This document shows positions 22,733-34,800 of a stretch of 64,000 nucleotides of DNA, piece by piece. The translations under genes were made by a program, and so were the position numbers. The DNA is from Posidonia oceanica (lineage: Eukaryota > Streptophyta > Magnoliopsida > Alismatales > Posidoniaceae): NCBI GenBank assembly GCA_037176725.1, contig JAZBRS010000054.1, positions 10,868,001 through 10,932,000 on the forward strand, given 5' to 3'. Below the pieces are notes generated by a model. That model had not been told where the DNA came from. It saw only the letters and a program-made list of their open reading frames with translations, and did not search any database. Every line of letters begins with the position of its first letter. Position 1 is the stretch's first letter.

Positions 22733-24300
22733 TCAGCGGAGCAAGAGAGGAAGGAGAGTAATGTACATGCGTGGTGGAGTTTTTTTTTTTTCCGTTTTGG
22801 GGGGTGCATTCTTTCTTTTATATCTGGTCTTTCTTCCTCTTCTCTCCTTATGTAAATGAAATGTCTATTTGGAGGATTGAGGTCATGTGACATGTTTTCT
22901 CCCTTGTTATCACAATTCAGACATGGGCAAATGATCACCTGATCCTAAAGCTTAGCAGTTGAAAGATGAGAGATAGAGCATTACCTTATTATGTGATAAT
23001 TTGCCGTTTTTAGTGTTTCTGTTTAGTAAAAAGTTGGCAGTGTCCAAAACCTGAAAAGAATGTGCAGGGATATGATTCTCTCTCTCTTTTGTTTCTATTT
23101 TTATCTTTTTATGGAATAATTAGGTTATCTCAACCTTGTGCAGAGAAGAGTTGATACTTGTAGTACTAGCTAGGTTAAACCACACATGTTGTTTGGTTAT
23201 AAACAAATATTATGTTATACTTCATGTTCTAGAATCTAGGTGCTATGTATTGGGAAAACATAATTATGTTTCTTCTCCTTATTGTTTGTCTCTTTTGGCT
23301 GTTATGTATGATTGTCTGCATCTGCATGTTATTTCTTTACAGCTTTTAGAAATGAAGGAAGATGGTATATAGGTGTGGTGAATCATGACTGATGATGCTT
23401 TTCTACTTGAGAGGTACTATTCTCATGTGGTGTACTATTTTGTTCAACCCTGGAAGTTGTATCTGAGAATAGTTGTCTGAATACTGTATGGAAATAGGGG
23501 TTTTGATGGACGCATGGGGATGTAGACTAGTCATGGTTGATGGAGGAGATGACTTGGTCTTATTCAATTGCAAGGACAATCTTTCACAGCCATCATCTGA
23601 TCGGATGAGATGGGCAGCGCATGGTCTCTGATGTCCATAGATATGGCATTTCTACCTGTTGCACACTTGTACTGCCTGGTAGAGTCGGTAGCTACCTGAC
23701 CTTCAACTTGAGTGGTTCTTCCGGAGAAAAGAAAAATTGCGTGTTTGAAGTGTTGAATTAATTAATAATCTTACCATATCAAGTGTGAAGAGAATCGTGT
23801 CATACAGTGGCGAAGTTAGTATTTCAAATTAATAAAGGTTATTAATAAATATAAGTATTTTTATAAAAATTTCAAACAAACATAATATATCATCATTACA
23901 ATTCAAACAAATATTTAGATTTAACTCATTGTTATTAGTTTCTTCATTGTTTTTTTTTCCTTTTATCAAGAATTTATCCATAAATGAAGAACAAGTAACA
24001 AAGGCAGCAAATATTAAACATAAATATAAAATTTTAGAAAAAAAAATAACTTGATTAATTATCTCCAAAAATTTCTAAAATAATTAACACACAAGTCAGT
24101 ACTCACCTACAATAGTCAATACTTCAATTCAAATATATCAAAATCGGAGTCCCTTATATACTAGTGTACAACCAGCTTTGGTAGTTGACACCTAGTCTTA
24201 ATATGCATGAAAAAATTAGTTCATATTAGACTGGAAAAAACATAAAAAATGCTGCTTTTAAATTCAAACTGTGATACTGTTGAAAAAGTACAAAAAATAA
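22733..24300. other. Intergenic region downstream of IDL
   Basis: The first ~130 bases are probably IDL 3' UTR (T-rich, with aatgaaatg near 22855). A (tc)n tract sits at 23076-23088. The rest shows no recognisable gene or element. Short ORFs at 23136 and 23829 lack codon or domain support. Confidence 0.4.
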
Positions 24301-24419
24301 GGCATTGCAACTTATCCAGTTGTTCTGATATCCTCCACAATCCAGTTTTGATATCCTCCACAATCCACACTCCACACTTCCACACTTCCACAGTGTCCAC
24401 TACTACTACCCTTGCCTTC

Positions 24420-24760
24420 AATCAGTGTTCCACCTCCTCCTCCTATGACCCCAGCACCGCCACCGCCACCGAATAGAGTTCCACCTCCACCTCCTGCATT
24501 GCCTCCGTCTTCGCCTTTCACCCACCATTCTTGCCACCACCGCCGCCGCCAAGCGGCCACCATGATAACACAATTGTAGTCATCATGTTCATGTCGATCG
24601 GGGGGCTCTTCTTCTTTGCGTTTCTGGCGGCCGTTCTCTGCTGACTATGCAAGAAGAAGACAAAGAAGGTGGTTATGACGGAGACCGTTGTCGTGGACGT
24701 AGAGGAGCATGGCAGTGTACCCTACTTCATACTGGAACTACCGGCGGGCCACGGGAGGAG
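24420..24760 (+). pseudogene. TED6/TED7-like proline-rich membrane protein, broken
   Basis: A proline-rich stretch (PPPPPMTPAPPPPPNRVPPPPP, counted as two PPPPP blocks) leads to PPPPPPSGHHDNTIVV. A single membrane segment follows (IVVIMFMSIGGLFFFAFLAA), then VLC, an in-frame TGA at 24642-24644, CKKKTKKVV, TETVVVDVEEHGSV. Pro-rich outside, His-rich juxtamembrane, one helix, poly-Lys, then an acidic VVDVEEH tail is the layout I associate with TRACHEARY ELEMENT DIFFERENTIATION-RELATED 6/7, which act in xylem secondary-wall formation. The stop replaces a codon in the usual Cys-Cys pair after the helix. A frame change in the Pro-rich part and a missing N-terminal methionine context mark it as a pseudogene. 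The family call is from memory and moderate. Confidence 0.5.
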
Positions 24761-24970
24761 GAGGCTATGCTGCTGGACTACTAGTGAGAGGAGAGGAGGA
24801 TGAGGAGGAACTTCCGACGGGAGGAGGACAACTGGAGGAGGCTATGCGCTTGTACCGGACAACCGACGGGAGGAGGAGGAGGAGGCTGTGCCGACGGGAG
24901 TAGTAGTAGTAGGAGGAGGAGCTGGATGACGGCAATGGGTGATGGCTTCGCAGTAAGAGCGAGAGACGAG
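24761..24970. repeat. gga-rich low-complexity repeats
   Basis: Repeated gacgggaggagga and gaggaggctatgc words follow the TED-like fragment. They give Gly/Arg-rich or Ser-rich frames on both strands that I do not regard as genes. Confidence 0.5.
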
Positions 24971-26120
24971 AATGTTGGGTGAGAGCCTGAGAGAGAGGGA
25001 CAAAAGGAGGCTGCGTTGTGTTTTCGATTAGGACTTTGGTGAATTTTTTTTGGACAAATTTCACAACAGTCCAATACTTAGTATGATTTTTGCAAAAGTT
25101 GTGTAGGGTCTAAGACCCCACCAGCCCCTACCTGGCTTTGCCCTTGGTGTTATATGTATAGATGGGATTTAAGAGAGGCCCCAACATAGCATATTCTTTC
25201 ATGCCCATAGTGCAAATTCAAACACAAATGATGCTTTGCATGTGAAAAGTTGCAGAATTAATCCAGTGAATATGTCTCATAAGTGAGACATTGTTGTGTA
25301 GAACAGAAGTTTCATTAATTGTATAGAATGTTAGAACTGACCAGATCTTGTTAAATATACGTAGTCTATGTCCCACTCCCACACGCAATTGGAAGCACAA
25401 TAACTTTGATTTGTAAAGATACTGGCTTTACTACATGCTTGTTTTTATGAGAAGGAGGTGAATGAGATGATGAAGCTTTAACGGATAGATAAAGACCAGT
25501 AGGAGTAATTCCTTTGTGTTATCCATTTGGGCTTCCATGGTTGTAAGCTGGCTTGCATCATGAAGGTCTCCAGTCAACAAAAGTTGTTTTTTGACCAGTT
25601 CTCTCACCTAATTCTTCATCCCACAAAAAGAACTTCAGTTCTCTCACCTAATTCTCCATTCTGGAGGCATAAGCTGTGTACAGTTAGAAAGAGAAAAGTT
25701 TTCAAAATCATTAATTTCAATCAGTAATTTGGAATAAGACTTCACTCTTCATTAAATAAAAAGATATATACAAAGAGATTCCTAATTTAAATTACAGCCT
25801 ACATGAGCTTCTCTTCCTCTGAGAAGTATTTAGCAGTACTTGTGAAAATGATCTTTCTTCTCATCATCTTATGAAGGACTACCAAAAACCAGGTGAGACA
25901 TAACTACTATTGAAAACAGTCGGTTATATTATCTCTAATACCTAAACTAGATACAACTGAGATTGAAAGCGACTAGAGAATGACATCATGATTATGTCAA
26001 GATCCCAAACCTTCAACTCAATGTGAATAAGTAATTTTATATACGTCATACAAGGCTGCAATGCTAGTATGGTACATAATCTTACCATCATATTGATATT
26101 ATTTGCCAATACTTAATGGT
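24971..26120. other. Intergenic DNA without a supported gene
   Basis: Nothing recognisable except a 37-bp-period direct repeat of cagttctctcacctaattct (25597 and 25634). Confidence 0.4.
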
Positions 26121-26318
26121 CGCTAGAGTACACCAAAATAATGATCCTGATTCAAATTATCTTCTTTTGTGTATTCTTGTCTTGTAGTGTAATAATTTTG
26201 GAATTATCTAGAAGAATTTTAGATCTTTCTTTTGTGTACTATATATATTCATTTTTTGTGGCAATAAAAATCTTCTGATTCTCTTTCTTCTTTATTATCT
26301 TCTTCCTTGATTTTAGTA
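26121..26318 (+). repeat. Copia-2 left LTR
   Basis: A 198-bp repeat beginning CGCTAGAGTACACC and ending ttttagta, directly before the primer-binding site. The first base of the usual TG has changed to C. Confidence 0.92.
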
Positions 26319-26330
26319 TGGTATCAGAGC
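26319..26330 (+). promoter_or_regulatory. Copia-2 primer-binding site
   Basis: tggtatcagagc, complementary to the 3' end of initiator tRNA-Met, the standard plant Copia primer site. Confidence 0.93.
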
Positions 26331-26471
26331 ATTGAGTCGTTTTTTTCTCTCGTAGATCCACATACTCTTTCCTTATTTCTTCCCTTTTTCTTCTTCCTCT
26401 TCTTGTTTTCTCTCTATTTTCTTTCCACCTTCTCCGTTTGTTCTCTTTTTTCTTCTTCTCTTCTTCAAGCA

Positions 26472-27360
26472 TGACGACCACCACCCAAAATTCCGTCACC
26501 GCCACCTCTCCCTTACCCACCATCGTTCCTACCTCCACCAAACCTAACCATATCCTTCAACTCATTCCGATCAAACTAGATCAGAAGGCGTGCCCTTTTC
26601 TTGGCCGTCCTTCGTGGGTACGATCTGATGAGCTATGTCGATGGAACTTTTCCCAAGCCCATCGCTGCATCTCTGACGGAGTTGGATGCCGATACTTCCC
26701 CCAATGTCACATCTACTACCTGGCATAAGCAAGATCAACTCCTATTGGATTGGTTATTGGCATCGATCTCTGAAGTTGTTCTTCGACAAGTTGCTCACTA
26801 TACCACCTCTCGTGACATCTGGCTTGCTCTTGAACAGATCTTTACATCCCGATCCCAAGCTTGGCTTCTTCAGCTTCGTTCTGAACTTCAAACCATGAAA
26901 AAGGTACCAAATCCATGATGGATTACATATCTCATGCCATTTCTCTTACAGATGCTCTATCAGTTGCTGGATCCTCTATTACAAATCAAGAACTTTTTCT
27001 TTTTATTTTGGGGGGACTTGGACCAGAATATGAAAATCTAGTAGTATCCTTAACCACTAAATCTGAATGCTTGACTATTAAGGATGTGCAAGGTTTCTTA
27101 TTTAACTATGAGATTCGAATGTCTCGCTAAGCACATCAACTTGAATTTGTCCCAGCTGCTAATCTTGCCACCAGAGCCACTTCTTAGAGTGGTCATCCTA
27201 CTGGATGCCCTAGCCATTCATACAACTCCGGCAGAGGACAAAGAGGTTATCATGGAGGTTGAACCAACAATCAATCCAATTGGAGCTTCCCCAACTAGTT
27301 GGTGAATTGTCAGATTTGTAATCGTGCTAGCCACTTTACCTTAAATTGCTTCCGATGCCT
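26472..27360 (+). pseudogene. Copia-2 gag, broken
   Basis: It starts MTTTTQNSVTATSPLP at 26472 and shifts frame near 26585. It then reads VLRGYDLMSYVDGTFP, HKQDQLLLDWLLASIS and LRSELQTMKK. It shifts again near 26900 to MDYISHAISLTDALSVAG and LFILGGLGPEYENL, and ends with a zinc-knuckle fragment CQICNRASHFTLNCF at 27305. This is the retrotransposon capsid/nucleocapsid gene (UBN2-type gag) with several lesions. Confidence 0.88.
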
Positions 27361-27944
27361 TGACACTCAGGCATTTGCTCCCACCTACCCACAACCAACG
27401 ACAAACTATGTTGCCATTGATAGCAGCAATGATGATGGATCTTGGTACCTTGATTCCGGAGCCACGCATCATGTTACAAACGACATGAATAATCTGGCTG
27501 TGAGCACACCTTATATTGGTAATGATGCTCTTACTGTGGGCAATGGTGCAAGTCTTCCCATCACTCATCTCAGTTTCTCTACTATTCCTACTGCTAATGG
27601 TAATCTCTATCTTCGTGACATTCTCTTGGTCCCTTCAATTCATAAAAATCTCCTCTTTGTCCAACGATTTTGTCTTGACAATCATGCTATTTTCATGTTT
27701 GATGGTCATAATTTGTGTGTTAAGGACCGTGTCATGAAAAGGCTTCTTCTTCAAGGATGAACTAAGGAGTGCTTCTACAATCTCCGACTACTTGCTACGT
27801 CCTCATCTTCTTCAGTCACTGTCCCATGCTTTCTCTACTGTTCCTAAAGCCTCTTTAGCGGTTCGGGCCTCAGCTGGGCTTTGGCATGCTAGATTGGGCC
27901 ACCCCAATCCCAGGACTACTCAATCCATTCTCAAGAATTATAAT
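27360..27944 (+). pseudogene. Copia-2 protease and pre-integrase region (5' part)
   Basis: The protease motif WYLDSGATHHVTND is intact (catalytic DSG at about 27451). Next come LPITHLS, LLVPSIHKNLLFV and, in a shifted frame, LWHARLGHPNPRTTQSILK (GAG-pre-integrase). The reading is cut at 27944 by the solo LTR. It resumes at 28828 with LPFSSSTPFCNACKLGKTHK if the insertion is ignored. Confidence 0.88.
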
Positions 27945-28827
27945 TGTAACATTTGTGGTATGTATGGACCAACCGCAGATTGGTACCTTGGGTTTCCATC
28001 GCGTTTTTGTTAGTTTAGAATCCAGAATTAATGTAAGACTTGTATCAGGAATTAATATCCGATTGAGTGTAATCTAGATGAATTGGATTGTGATTATTTG
28101 TAATTGTATATATATATTTGGGTAATCATGATGGATTTGTGTTGGTTCTCCTCTTCTCGTGTTTGTGGTTTTTCCCTGGTTCTCTGTGTCGTGTGGTATT
28201 TTGGCGTGTTGTAACCCATGAATGTGTGGGACCCTAGGAAAGGAATGTGGCGCCAAAACAACATAGTAGCAATTCATATTTTTGGTACAGATTTCTGGAC
28301 TTGGGTTGGTGTAAAATAGCCATTCCAAGGGTGTATAATGGATTTTAAAGAATGCACGTGTTTTGAAAGAAAAAAGAAAGGATTTTGAAAGGCATGCTTT
28401 AAAAAAAATTGTATGTTTCTTTATAATAGAATTTTACAGACTTGGTGTCTTTGTAGACTTCAGGTTTTTAGGACTGCCAAGAGAGGCAGCTGTGTGGTTC
28501 TGGGAGCTAACAGCCAGTAGCTTCAGATTTCAGTTTGTTGTTTCTGGTTTTCGGTGGACGTGTGTTGGATGACAATTAGATGTCACTCATACGTGTTTTC
28601 GTTGGTTTCTTTCAGGTGCAGTTCATAGAGTTGCAGTCTAGTCTAGTGCATATAGTTGGAGCCACGTAGCCGTACACCACAGGTTCTGGGTAGAAATAGA
28701 TTTTGTTGAGTTTTAATTCAGTTATTTTCTTTATTTAGTTAATATTCCTGCAAGTTTTGGTAAGTTATTTAGTGGATAAATTGTTATTGGTAGTTTGATA
28801 CTAGTTTATGGCGCTAGGGGCGTTACA
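27945..28827 (-). mobile_element. Solo LTR (Ty3/gypsy type) inside Copia-2
   Basis: This 883-bp insertion begins TGTAACATTTG and ends GGGCGTTACA on the plus strand. Read on the minus strand it opens TGTAACGCCCCTAGCGCC, the way many Ty3/gypsy LTRs begin. The flanks are ataat (27940-27944) and ttaat (28828-28832), a 5-bp duplication with one mismatch. Removing the insert restores the Copia-2 zinc-binding reading frame across the junction. No internal gypsy genes are present, so it is a solo LTR left by recombination between the two LTRs of a full element. Confidence 0.85.
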
Positions 28828-29525
28828 TTAATCTTCCTTTCTCATCCTCTACTCCTTTTTGTAATGCCTGCAAATTAGGAAAAACTCATAAACTTCCTTT
28901 TGTTTCCAATAATACTACTTTCACAAAACCTCTTGAACTTATTTTCAGTGATATTTGGGGTTCCTCACCTGTTTTATCTATGAATGGATACAAATATTAC
29001 ATTCTTTTTATTGATTCTTATTCCAAATATACTTGGATATTTCCTTTAAAAGCTAAATCTGATGCTTTATCCATCTTTATGAAGTTCCATGTTAACAATG
29101 AAAAACAACTAGGTCACAAAATAATTACTTTTCAAAGTGACAATGGTGGTGAATATGTTGCTTTCAGAAATTATTTACAGAAACATGGCATTACCCAACG
29201 TTTCTCATGTCCACATACTCATGAACAAAATGGAACTTCTGAATAAAAACACAGACATATTGTTGATAGTAGCCTCACTCTTCTAGCTCATTCAAATTTG
29301 CCCAAATCCTTTTGGGTCAAGGCCTTTCTCACTTCAACCTTTCTTATCAACAGAATACCTCTAAGGTTATTGGGCCACAAGAACCCACTTGAAACCCCAT
29401 TTGGCGTTACTCCTGACTACTATCTACTTAAGGTTTTTGGGTGCACATGCTTTCCCAATATCATACCATACAACTCAAATAAATTCAACTTTCATTCTCT
29501 TCCTTGTATTTTTCTGGGATAAGGG
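28828..29525 (+). pseudogene. Copia-2 integrase, broken
   Basis: FCNACKLGKTHKLPF completes the zinc-binding part. The integrase core follows: LIFSDIWGSSP (first Asp), FQSDNGGEYVAFRNYL (second Asp) and HEQNGTSE (the conserved Glu) followed by a stop at about 29244. Then come AFLTSTFLINRIP and VFGCTCFPN. All three catalytic residues can be seen, but the frame stops just after the Glu and again near 29520. Confidence 0.9.
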
Positions 29526-29889
29526 GCATTATTGCTATCATCCTTTAACACGAAAATGATTTCTCTCTAAATGCTGCTATTCTTTCTTCAACACCAAAGC
29601 CCAGGCCCATTTTCACTCCACCTTTAATTCCTTCGCCAATCGTTCATCCCTGTTCCTTTTCCTCTTTCCCAGATCGTGCCCTTCCTATCGACAACAACTC
29701 CTTTTCTGTTCTTCCTTCCTCTAAGAACTCTTCCCAACCATCTTCCTCAAATAACACTTCTCCCATCTCTATTCCACCTGCATCACAACCCCATCATCCA
29801 ATGATCATTCAAGGTGCTTTGGGTATCAAGAAACCAAACCCTAAATATGCTCTGAACATTGTGCTCTCTTCATCCACTCCGACTTCAGT

Positions 29890-31300
29890 TTCTTAGGCAG
29901 TAAAGCACCCGGAATGGTGTGCAGTAATGGTGGAGGAATACAATACTTTATTAAGAAATGGCACATGGAGTCTCATCTCACCTCCGATCAATCATAATAT
30001 TGTCGGTTGTAAGTGGATATTTCGCATCAAGGAACGCTTCGATGGAACCACCGAACACTACAAAGCACGGCTAGTAGGACAAGGATTCAGTCGACAACAT
30101 GGTGTCGATTATGACGAAACATTCAGCCCAATTGTGAAGCCAACGACTATCTGCCTCGCTCTCAATCTTGCTTATTCCAACAACTGGGTTATCAAGCAAT
30201 TGGACATCAATAATGTATTTCTTCATGGAAATTTGACAGAAGAGATCTATATGAAGCAACCACCTAGATTTATAGATCCTAATCTTCCAAACCATGTCTG
30301 CAAATTGCACAGTTCTCTTTATGGCTTGAAACAAGCCTTTCGAGCTTGGTTCAATCGATTACGTGCATATCTTCTTCAATTGGAGTTTCATGATTCTCAA
30401 TCAGATGTCTCTTTGTTTATTAGACATACTGCAACAAGCACAACATTGTTTCTTGTTTATGTTGATGATATCATCATCACCGGCTCAAATCCTACTGAAG
30501 TTGCCTTCATTATCAGCAAGCTAAGTCAACTTTTTCCTCTCCGAGATCTTGGTGCTTTGCATTACTTCTTGGGTATCGAGGTGCAATACACATCACAAGA
30601 TATGCATCTATCTCAAACAAAGTATCTAGTAGATCTTCTTCATTGTTTTCACCTTGAAAACATAAAAGTCATGTGCCTCCCCAATGGCTGCCTATTGCAA
30701 GCTTTCAAAATTTGATGGTAAAGAGTTATCTAATCCTTTTGAATTTCGAAGCCTAGTAGGCACTTTGCAGTATCTAACTATTACTCGCCCAGATGTCGCC
30801 TATGCTGTCAATCATGTTTGCCAATTCATTGCAAAACCAACATCTTCCCACTTCACTGCAGCCAAGAGAATTTTACGGTACTTAAAGCACACAGTTTATC
30901 ATGGTCTTCTCCTTTGTAAATCATTATCCACTCAACTTCAAGCATACTCTGGTGCCGATTGGGTAGGGGACAACGATGATCGTCGATCACAGAGTGGTGG
31001 ACAGCGATGATCGTCGATCACAGAGTGGTTTCTGCATATTCATGGGACTAAATCTCATCTCCTGGAGCTCCAAGAAACAACCTACTGTTGCCCATTCAAG
31101 CATAGAATCAGAGTACAGGAATATGACCATCATTACATGTGAAATAGCTTGACTTTCCATGCTTATAAAAGAACTTAAACTTCCACAAAAATATCTACTA
31201 ATATTATGGTGTGATAATCTAGGGGCCACATATCTCACTATCAATCCTCTTTGTCATGCTCGGACAAAGCACATTGCCATAGATTATCATTTTGTTTGAA
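29890..31300 (+). pseudogene. Copia-2 reverse transcriptase and RNase H, broken
   Basis: A 262-residue frame (29927-30715) holds most of the reverse transcriptase: GCKWIFRIKERFDG, KQLDINNVFLHGNL, SLYGLKQAFRAWF and the catalytic LVYVDDIIITGSN. A frame change near 30690 leads to [19 protein letters not shown] and [12 protein letters not shown]. RNase H then reads [20 protein letters not shown], where a 32-bp tandem duplication (30973-31035) corrupts it, then [27 protein letters not shown] and [12 protein letters not shown]. Confidence 0.9.
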
Positions 31301-31453
31301 AAAGGTAGCAGCCAAGTAACTTGATGTTCGATTCATTTGCTCCTCTGATCAACTTACTGATGTCTTAATTGAACTGTTGAGTATATCTCGGTTTACCTTT
31401 ATGAGGAGGGACAAGCTTGTTGTTCATGCTTCACCGCTGCGCTTGAGGAGGGC

Positions 31454-31651
31454 TGCTAGAGTACACCAAAACAACGATCCTAATTGAAATCATCTTGTTT
31501 TGTATATTCTTGTCTTGTAATGTAACAACCTTGAAATCATCCAGAAAGATTCTGGATCATTCTCTTGTGTATTATATACATTTATTTTTGGTGGCAATAG
31601 AAATCATTTGATTCTCTCTATTCTCTATTGTCTTCTTCCTTGGTTTTAACA
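31454..31651 (+). repeat. Copia-2 right LTR
   Basis: A 198-bp LTR beginning TGCTAGAGTACACC and ending ttttaaca, followed by the target duplication ATGGT. It is the same length as the left LTR, with scattered substitutions. Confidence 0.93.
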
Positions 31652-31656
31652 ATGGT

Positions 31657-33692
31657 CTCTAACCCAAAACTTTAGAGATGATGATCGCTACAGCCCGTAG
31701 GATCTGCATGTTTCATATTCGATCAATTCACACTCCAACAAACCACATCAGAACGCTAGAATGACGAGAAAATTAATCAGACGTATTTTGACACAACATT
31801 ACAAAAAAAAAAAAGGATTATCCATACATATGGACCAATGCATTGATCAAAAGTAGAAATGGGCATGTTACGTGAAGGAAAAAGTTTAACTTTGACTCCA
31901 ATGGAAATGTAAATTTAGTCAACGTGGCCATGTGATTTTCCTGTATGGGAGTTAAAACTGATGTCGGTGACAAGCCAGGGAAGGTAGGAGGGCCCATGTA
32001 TGTTATGTTTGTTTCCTTTTGCACCTCCACCAAGATCACTTGTTCCTTTGTGTCTCATCAGTTTTTGTTGGAAAACTAAGTTGGGTGCCCTTTAATTCAA
32101 TTGATGGGGTCCTCTTCATCAACCTCCTCCTGATGGCAGTTGAAGAGGGCTTTCATTTGATTGGCTTGGATGGGATTCGGTGGCCTCCCTTTCCGAGATA
32201 TATAATACACCTCTCAATGCAAAGATGCTGGATATTTCACATCTACAACTGAATTTTTGTTGCGTTATGGATGCAGATATGTGGCTACTCTATTCCTCTT
32301 ATACGTTTTCTGATTGCTTCTTCTGTAGGATATAGAAATCATGTGAATTCTATGAACAAGATGGTTAGTAATTTCCACAAATTAAAATGCATATGAAATT
32401 CACTTGGAATCTAAGTAAATGCGCCATACATACCCCTCTCAGGATATGATTGTAGATTTGTCAGTGTTCTAATGTGATAAGAAGGAATCTGAGTTTTTAC
32501 AATAGAACTTCTTAATTACAACATCACCACCTTAATGTTATCACATGAATTACTAACATGAATCGTTTTCGTTTATTGAGCTTTATCTAAATTCCTTCTT
32601 TCGTTAATTATCCAAGTTTAGGTCTTTCATAATAGAATGTCTTTTTAACCTTCAGAATTATAATGTTTTTTCTTACTTGTATTTGACATTCTTGTACAAT
32701 AAGGTGTACCCGTTCTTGAATATCTTGGAGATTGATGAATATGTAAGAAAACTTGTTGCACAAATCACGCACTACAGAGTACTGACTATTTGCTGCATTC
32801 GTTAGATCAACAATCTAACAGTGCACAACTTGGTTAGCAAGATCACAGAAAGGGAGAGATTACGTCACTTGTGAATACTTAAAGATCATATCCTTCTTAG
32901 GCAACCTTGGCACATCTTGGGCAGTTAGCCTAAATCAAAATCATATAAGAGTGAGATAATATGGGCTTCATGTGATAAATGCTTGGAGATTTGCATGATT
33001 AATAATGTTTCTTAGGATTTTCTTGCCCCCAAAGAGAATCATTTGGTTGATCTATCTCTTTTTGTTTTTCTTTTCTAACTTGATAAGTTTCGTTCGAGTT
33101 GTAGATGGGATTATTTTTCATTTAATTCACCTGCTCCTGGATTCGTAGTCAATGGCTGATATTTTGTGATTCCCTTGTTTATGAAAGCATATATTCTTGC
33201 AATATTCAAAGCTCAATATTACATTTGATATGTAGTGAGAATTGGGTTCAAGCTAAAGCTAGATCCTTCTCAAAGAAATCGTCAAGCTAGGTTCTATGGA
33301 TTACTTTATGCACATCCATGAATAAAGGGTACATGCAGATTTTATTTTTCATTCTCATGAACGGCAAAGTGAAAAGAATCAGCAGCATGAGGTTCAAAAC
33401 TTTCAAGGGAGTGTCAGTTGACATGAGCAGATCCTATGGTAGCTCAAAAAGGGACACAATGTATGCCATTGGCAGAAAAAGATGGGCACTAGGCTTCCGA
33501 ACCATTCTTGCTTCATGTGTCACTTTATTCTTATTTTAAGGTATATTTTGATAAATTAAATAGACTAATATTTATTAAAATCCAAATATTTAGGTGAAAG
33601 TTAATGGACCACATCTATATATAAGATGTGGACTATCATGACCTTCCGTCTACCAAGTGGATAATATAAGTTGAATGGGCCCAAGGATCAAC
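31657..33692. other. Intergenic DNA, no supported gene
   Basis: AT-rich single-copy-looking sequence. The short frames (31818 minus, 32019 plus, 33318 plus) have no recognisable domains. I see no inverted ends or LTRs here. Confidence 0.4.
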
Positions 33693-33695
33693 TTA

Positions 33696-34343
33696 GGGTG
33701 CGTTTGGTTTAACTTTTGGTCAGATTCTAAAATATAGATTTTGACAGAAGTTCAAAATACTTAGAAGCTATTCCAAACAAGGTATTGAAACACAGCTTTT
33801 GATAGAAACTATCATATGGAAATATATGTTAAACACATATTCTAGAGAAGCTCGTGTTGGGTTGCTTCTACCAGAAGTTGTAGATGCTATTTTTATTTTC
33901 CCACATTGTCCTTGTAATTTTCATGTATTTCTTTATTTTACCATTATTATCATTGTAATTAAATATATTATGTCTCATGCTTTTTGTGTTAAATATTTTA
34001 ACATTTTTAATCAATTTTTGGTTTATGCTTTCCATATTTTGTTTGGTGTGCCGATGAAATTTTTACGAGAGACGAGTGCACTTGAAATGAGATGCACTTG
34101 CACACTTGACATGGATATAGAATATATTACATGGCATATTTGATCTCAATGTTTAGGATTTAGGAGAAGATAAATTAGACTATTAACATTAATATTGACG
34201 TTTAAAATCTACATATTCTCATTTTGGCCAAACAAGATTCTATACATTTTAATAGAAGTCAGCTTCTAGAAATGAAACCAAAAGCCAATTTCTAGAAAAA
34301 ATGTAGAATCTAATTTCCTGTAGAAGTGCAACCAAACACACAC
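33696..34343. mobile_element. Tourist-like MITE (PIF/Harbinger type)
   Basis: It begins GGGTGCGTTTGGTT and ends AACCAAACACACAC (12 of 14 inverted positions match). A 3-bp TTA duplication flanks it (33693-33695 and 34344-34346), the target preference of PIF/Harbinger. It is 648 bp, non-coding and AT-rich inside. The ORF at 33799 lies wholly within it and is ignored. An alternative is a hAT-type miniature element, but the 3-bp TTA favours Tourist. Confidence 0.75.
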
Positions 34344-34417
34344 TTACTCTTGCTACCATGATAAAATATGAAACATCCATGATCCAACTCAAAGCCAGTG
34401 TCCAGTTTCAATATGAT

Positions 34418-34800
34418 ATTTAGAGCTAGAAAGAGGTTACAATGGGTTCAATCCATGCACATCCACTCGTATCTAAAATGAGACATGTATTAGACTTAAA
34501 AGAGGTCATAAGTGAAATAGAGTGCAAAAATATTCCCACATTAGTTATTCTAGGGAGTAGATTTGCATTGATACTTAAGTAGACCTTTCTAGTCTTTGTC
34601 AATTGACTTTGAAAGAGATTCAAATGAGTCCAGTGCGCACACAATCACCTATCACCAAAAAGAGAAGAGTATTAGAATAATTTCACATTTATTATTGTAA
34701 GGATTAGATTTATATTGATACCTAATGAGCGACTCTATTCATTGTCAATTGATTTTAAGTTAAATATCTATATTTCATCATAATATCTAGAGCAAGTTGA
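34418..34800. repeat. Intact relatives of the old dispersed repeat
   Basis: Two partial, diverged copies of the repeat that CACTA-1 and Copia-1 entered lie here. ttagacttaaaagaggtcat and cccacattag are in the first. gtattagaataatttcac, then tcaattgattttaagttaaat, are in the second. The units start near 34418 and 34664. They let one reconstruct the uninterrupted order of parts A, B and C. Confidence 0.65.

Larger units (their letters stand above)
26121..31651 (+). mobile_element. Copia-2: complete but split Ty1/Copia retrotransposon
   Basis: Two 198-bp LTRs (26121-26318 and 31454-31651) are flanked by the perfect 5-bp target duplication ATGGT (26116-26120 and 31652-31656). The tRNA-Met primer-binding site tggtatcagagc (26319-26330) is canonical and abuts the LTR. 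Gag, protease, integrase, reverse transcriptase and RNase H follow in Copia order. An 883-bp solo LTR of another family interrupts the pre-integrase region. Frameshifts and stops throughout indicate an inactive copy. The left LTR begins CGCTAGAG where the right begins TGCTAGAG. Confidence 0.95.

Noticed and set aside
22560..22938. Alternative ORFs overlapping the IDL gene
   Set aside because: They lack a signal peptide and family motifs. The 22520 frame has both and the conserved PIP core.
24765..25074. Ser-rich minus-strand ORFs of 97-99 residues
   Set aside because: They arise from gga/tcc simple repeats and have no domain.
33799..34143. 114-residue ORF
   Set aside because: It lies entirely inside the non-coding Tourist-like MITE.
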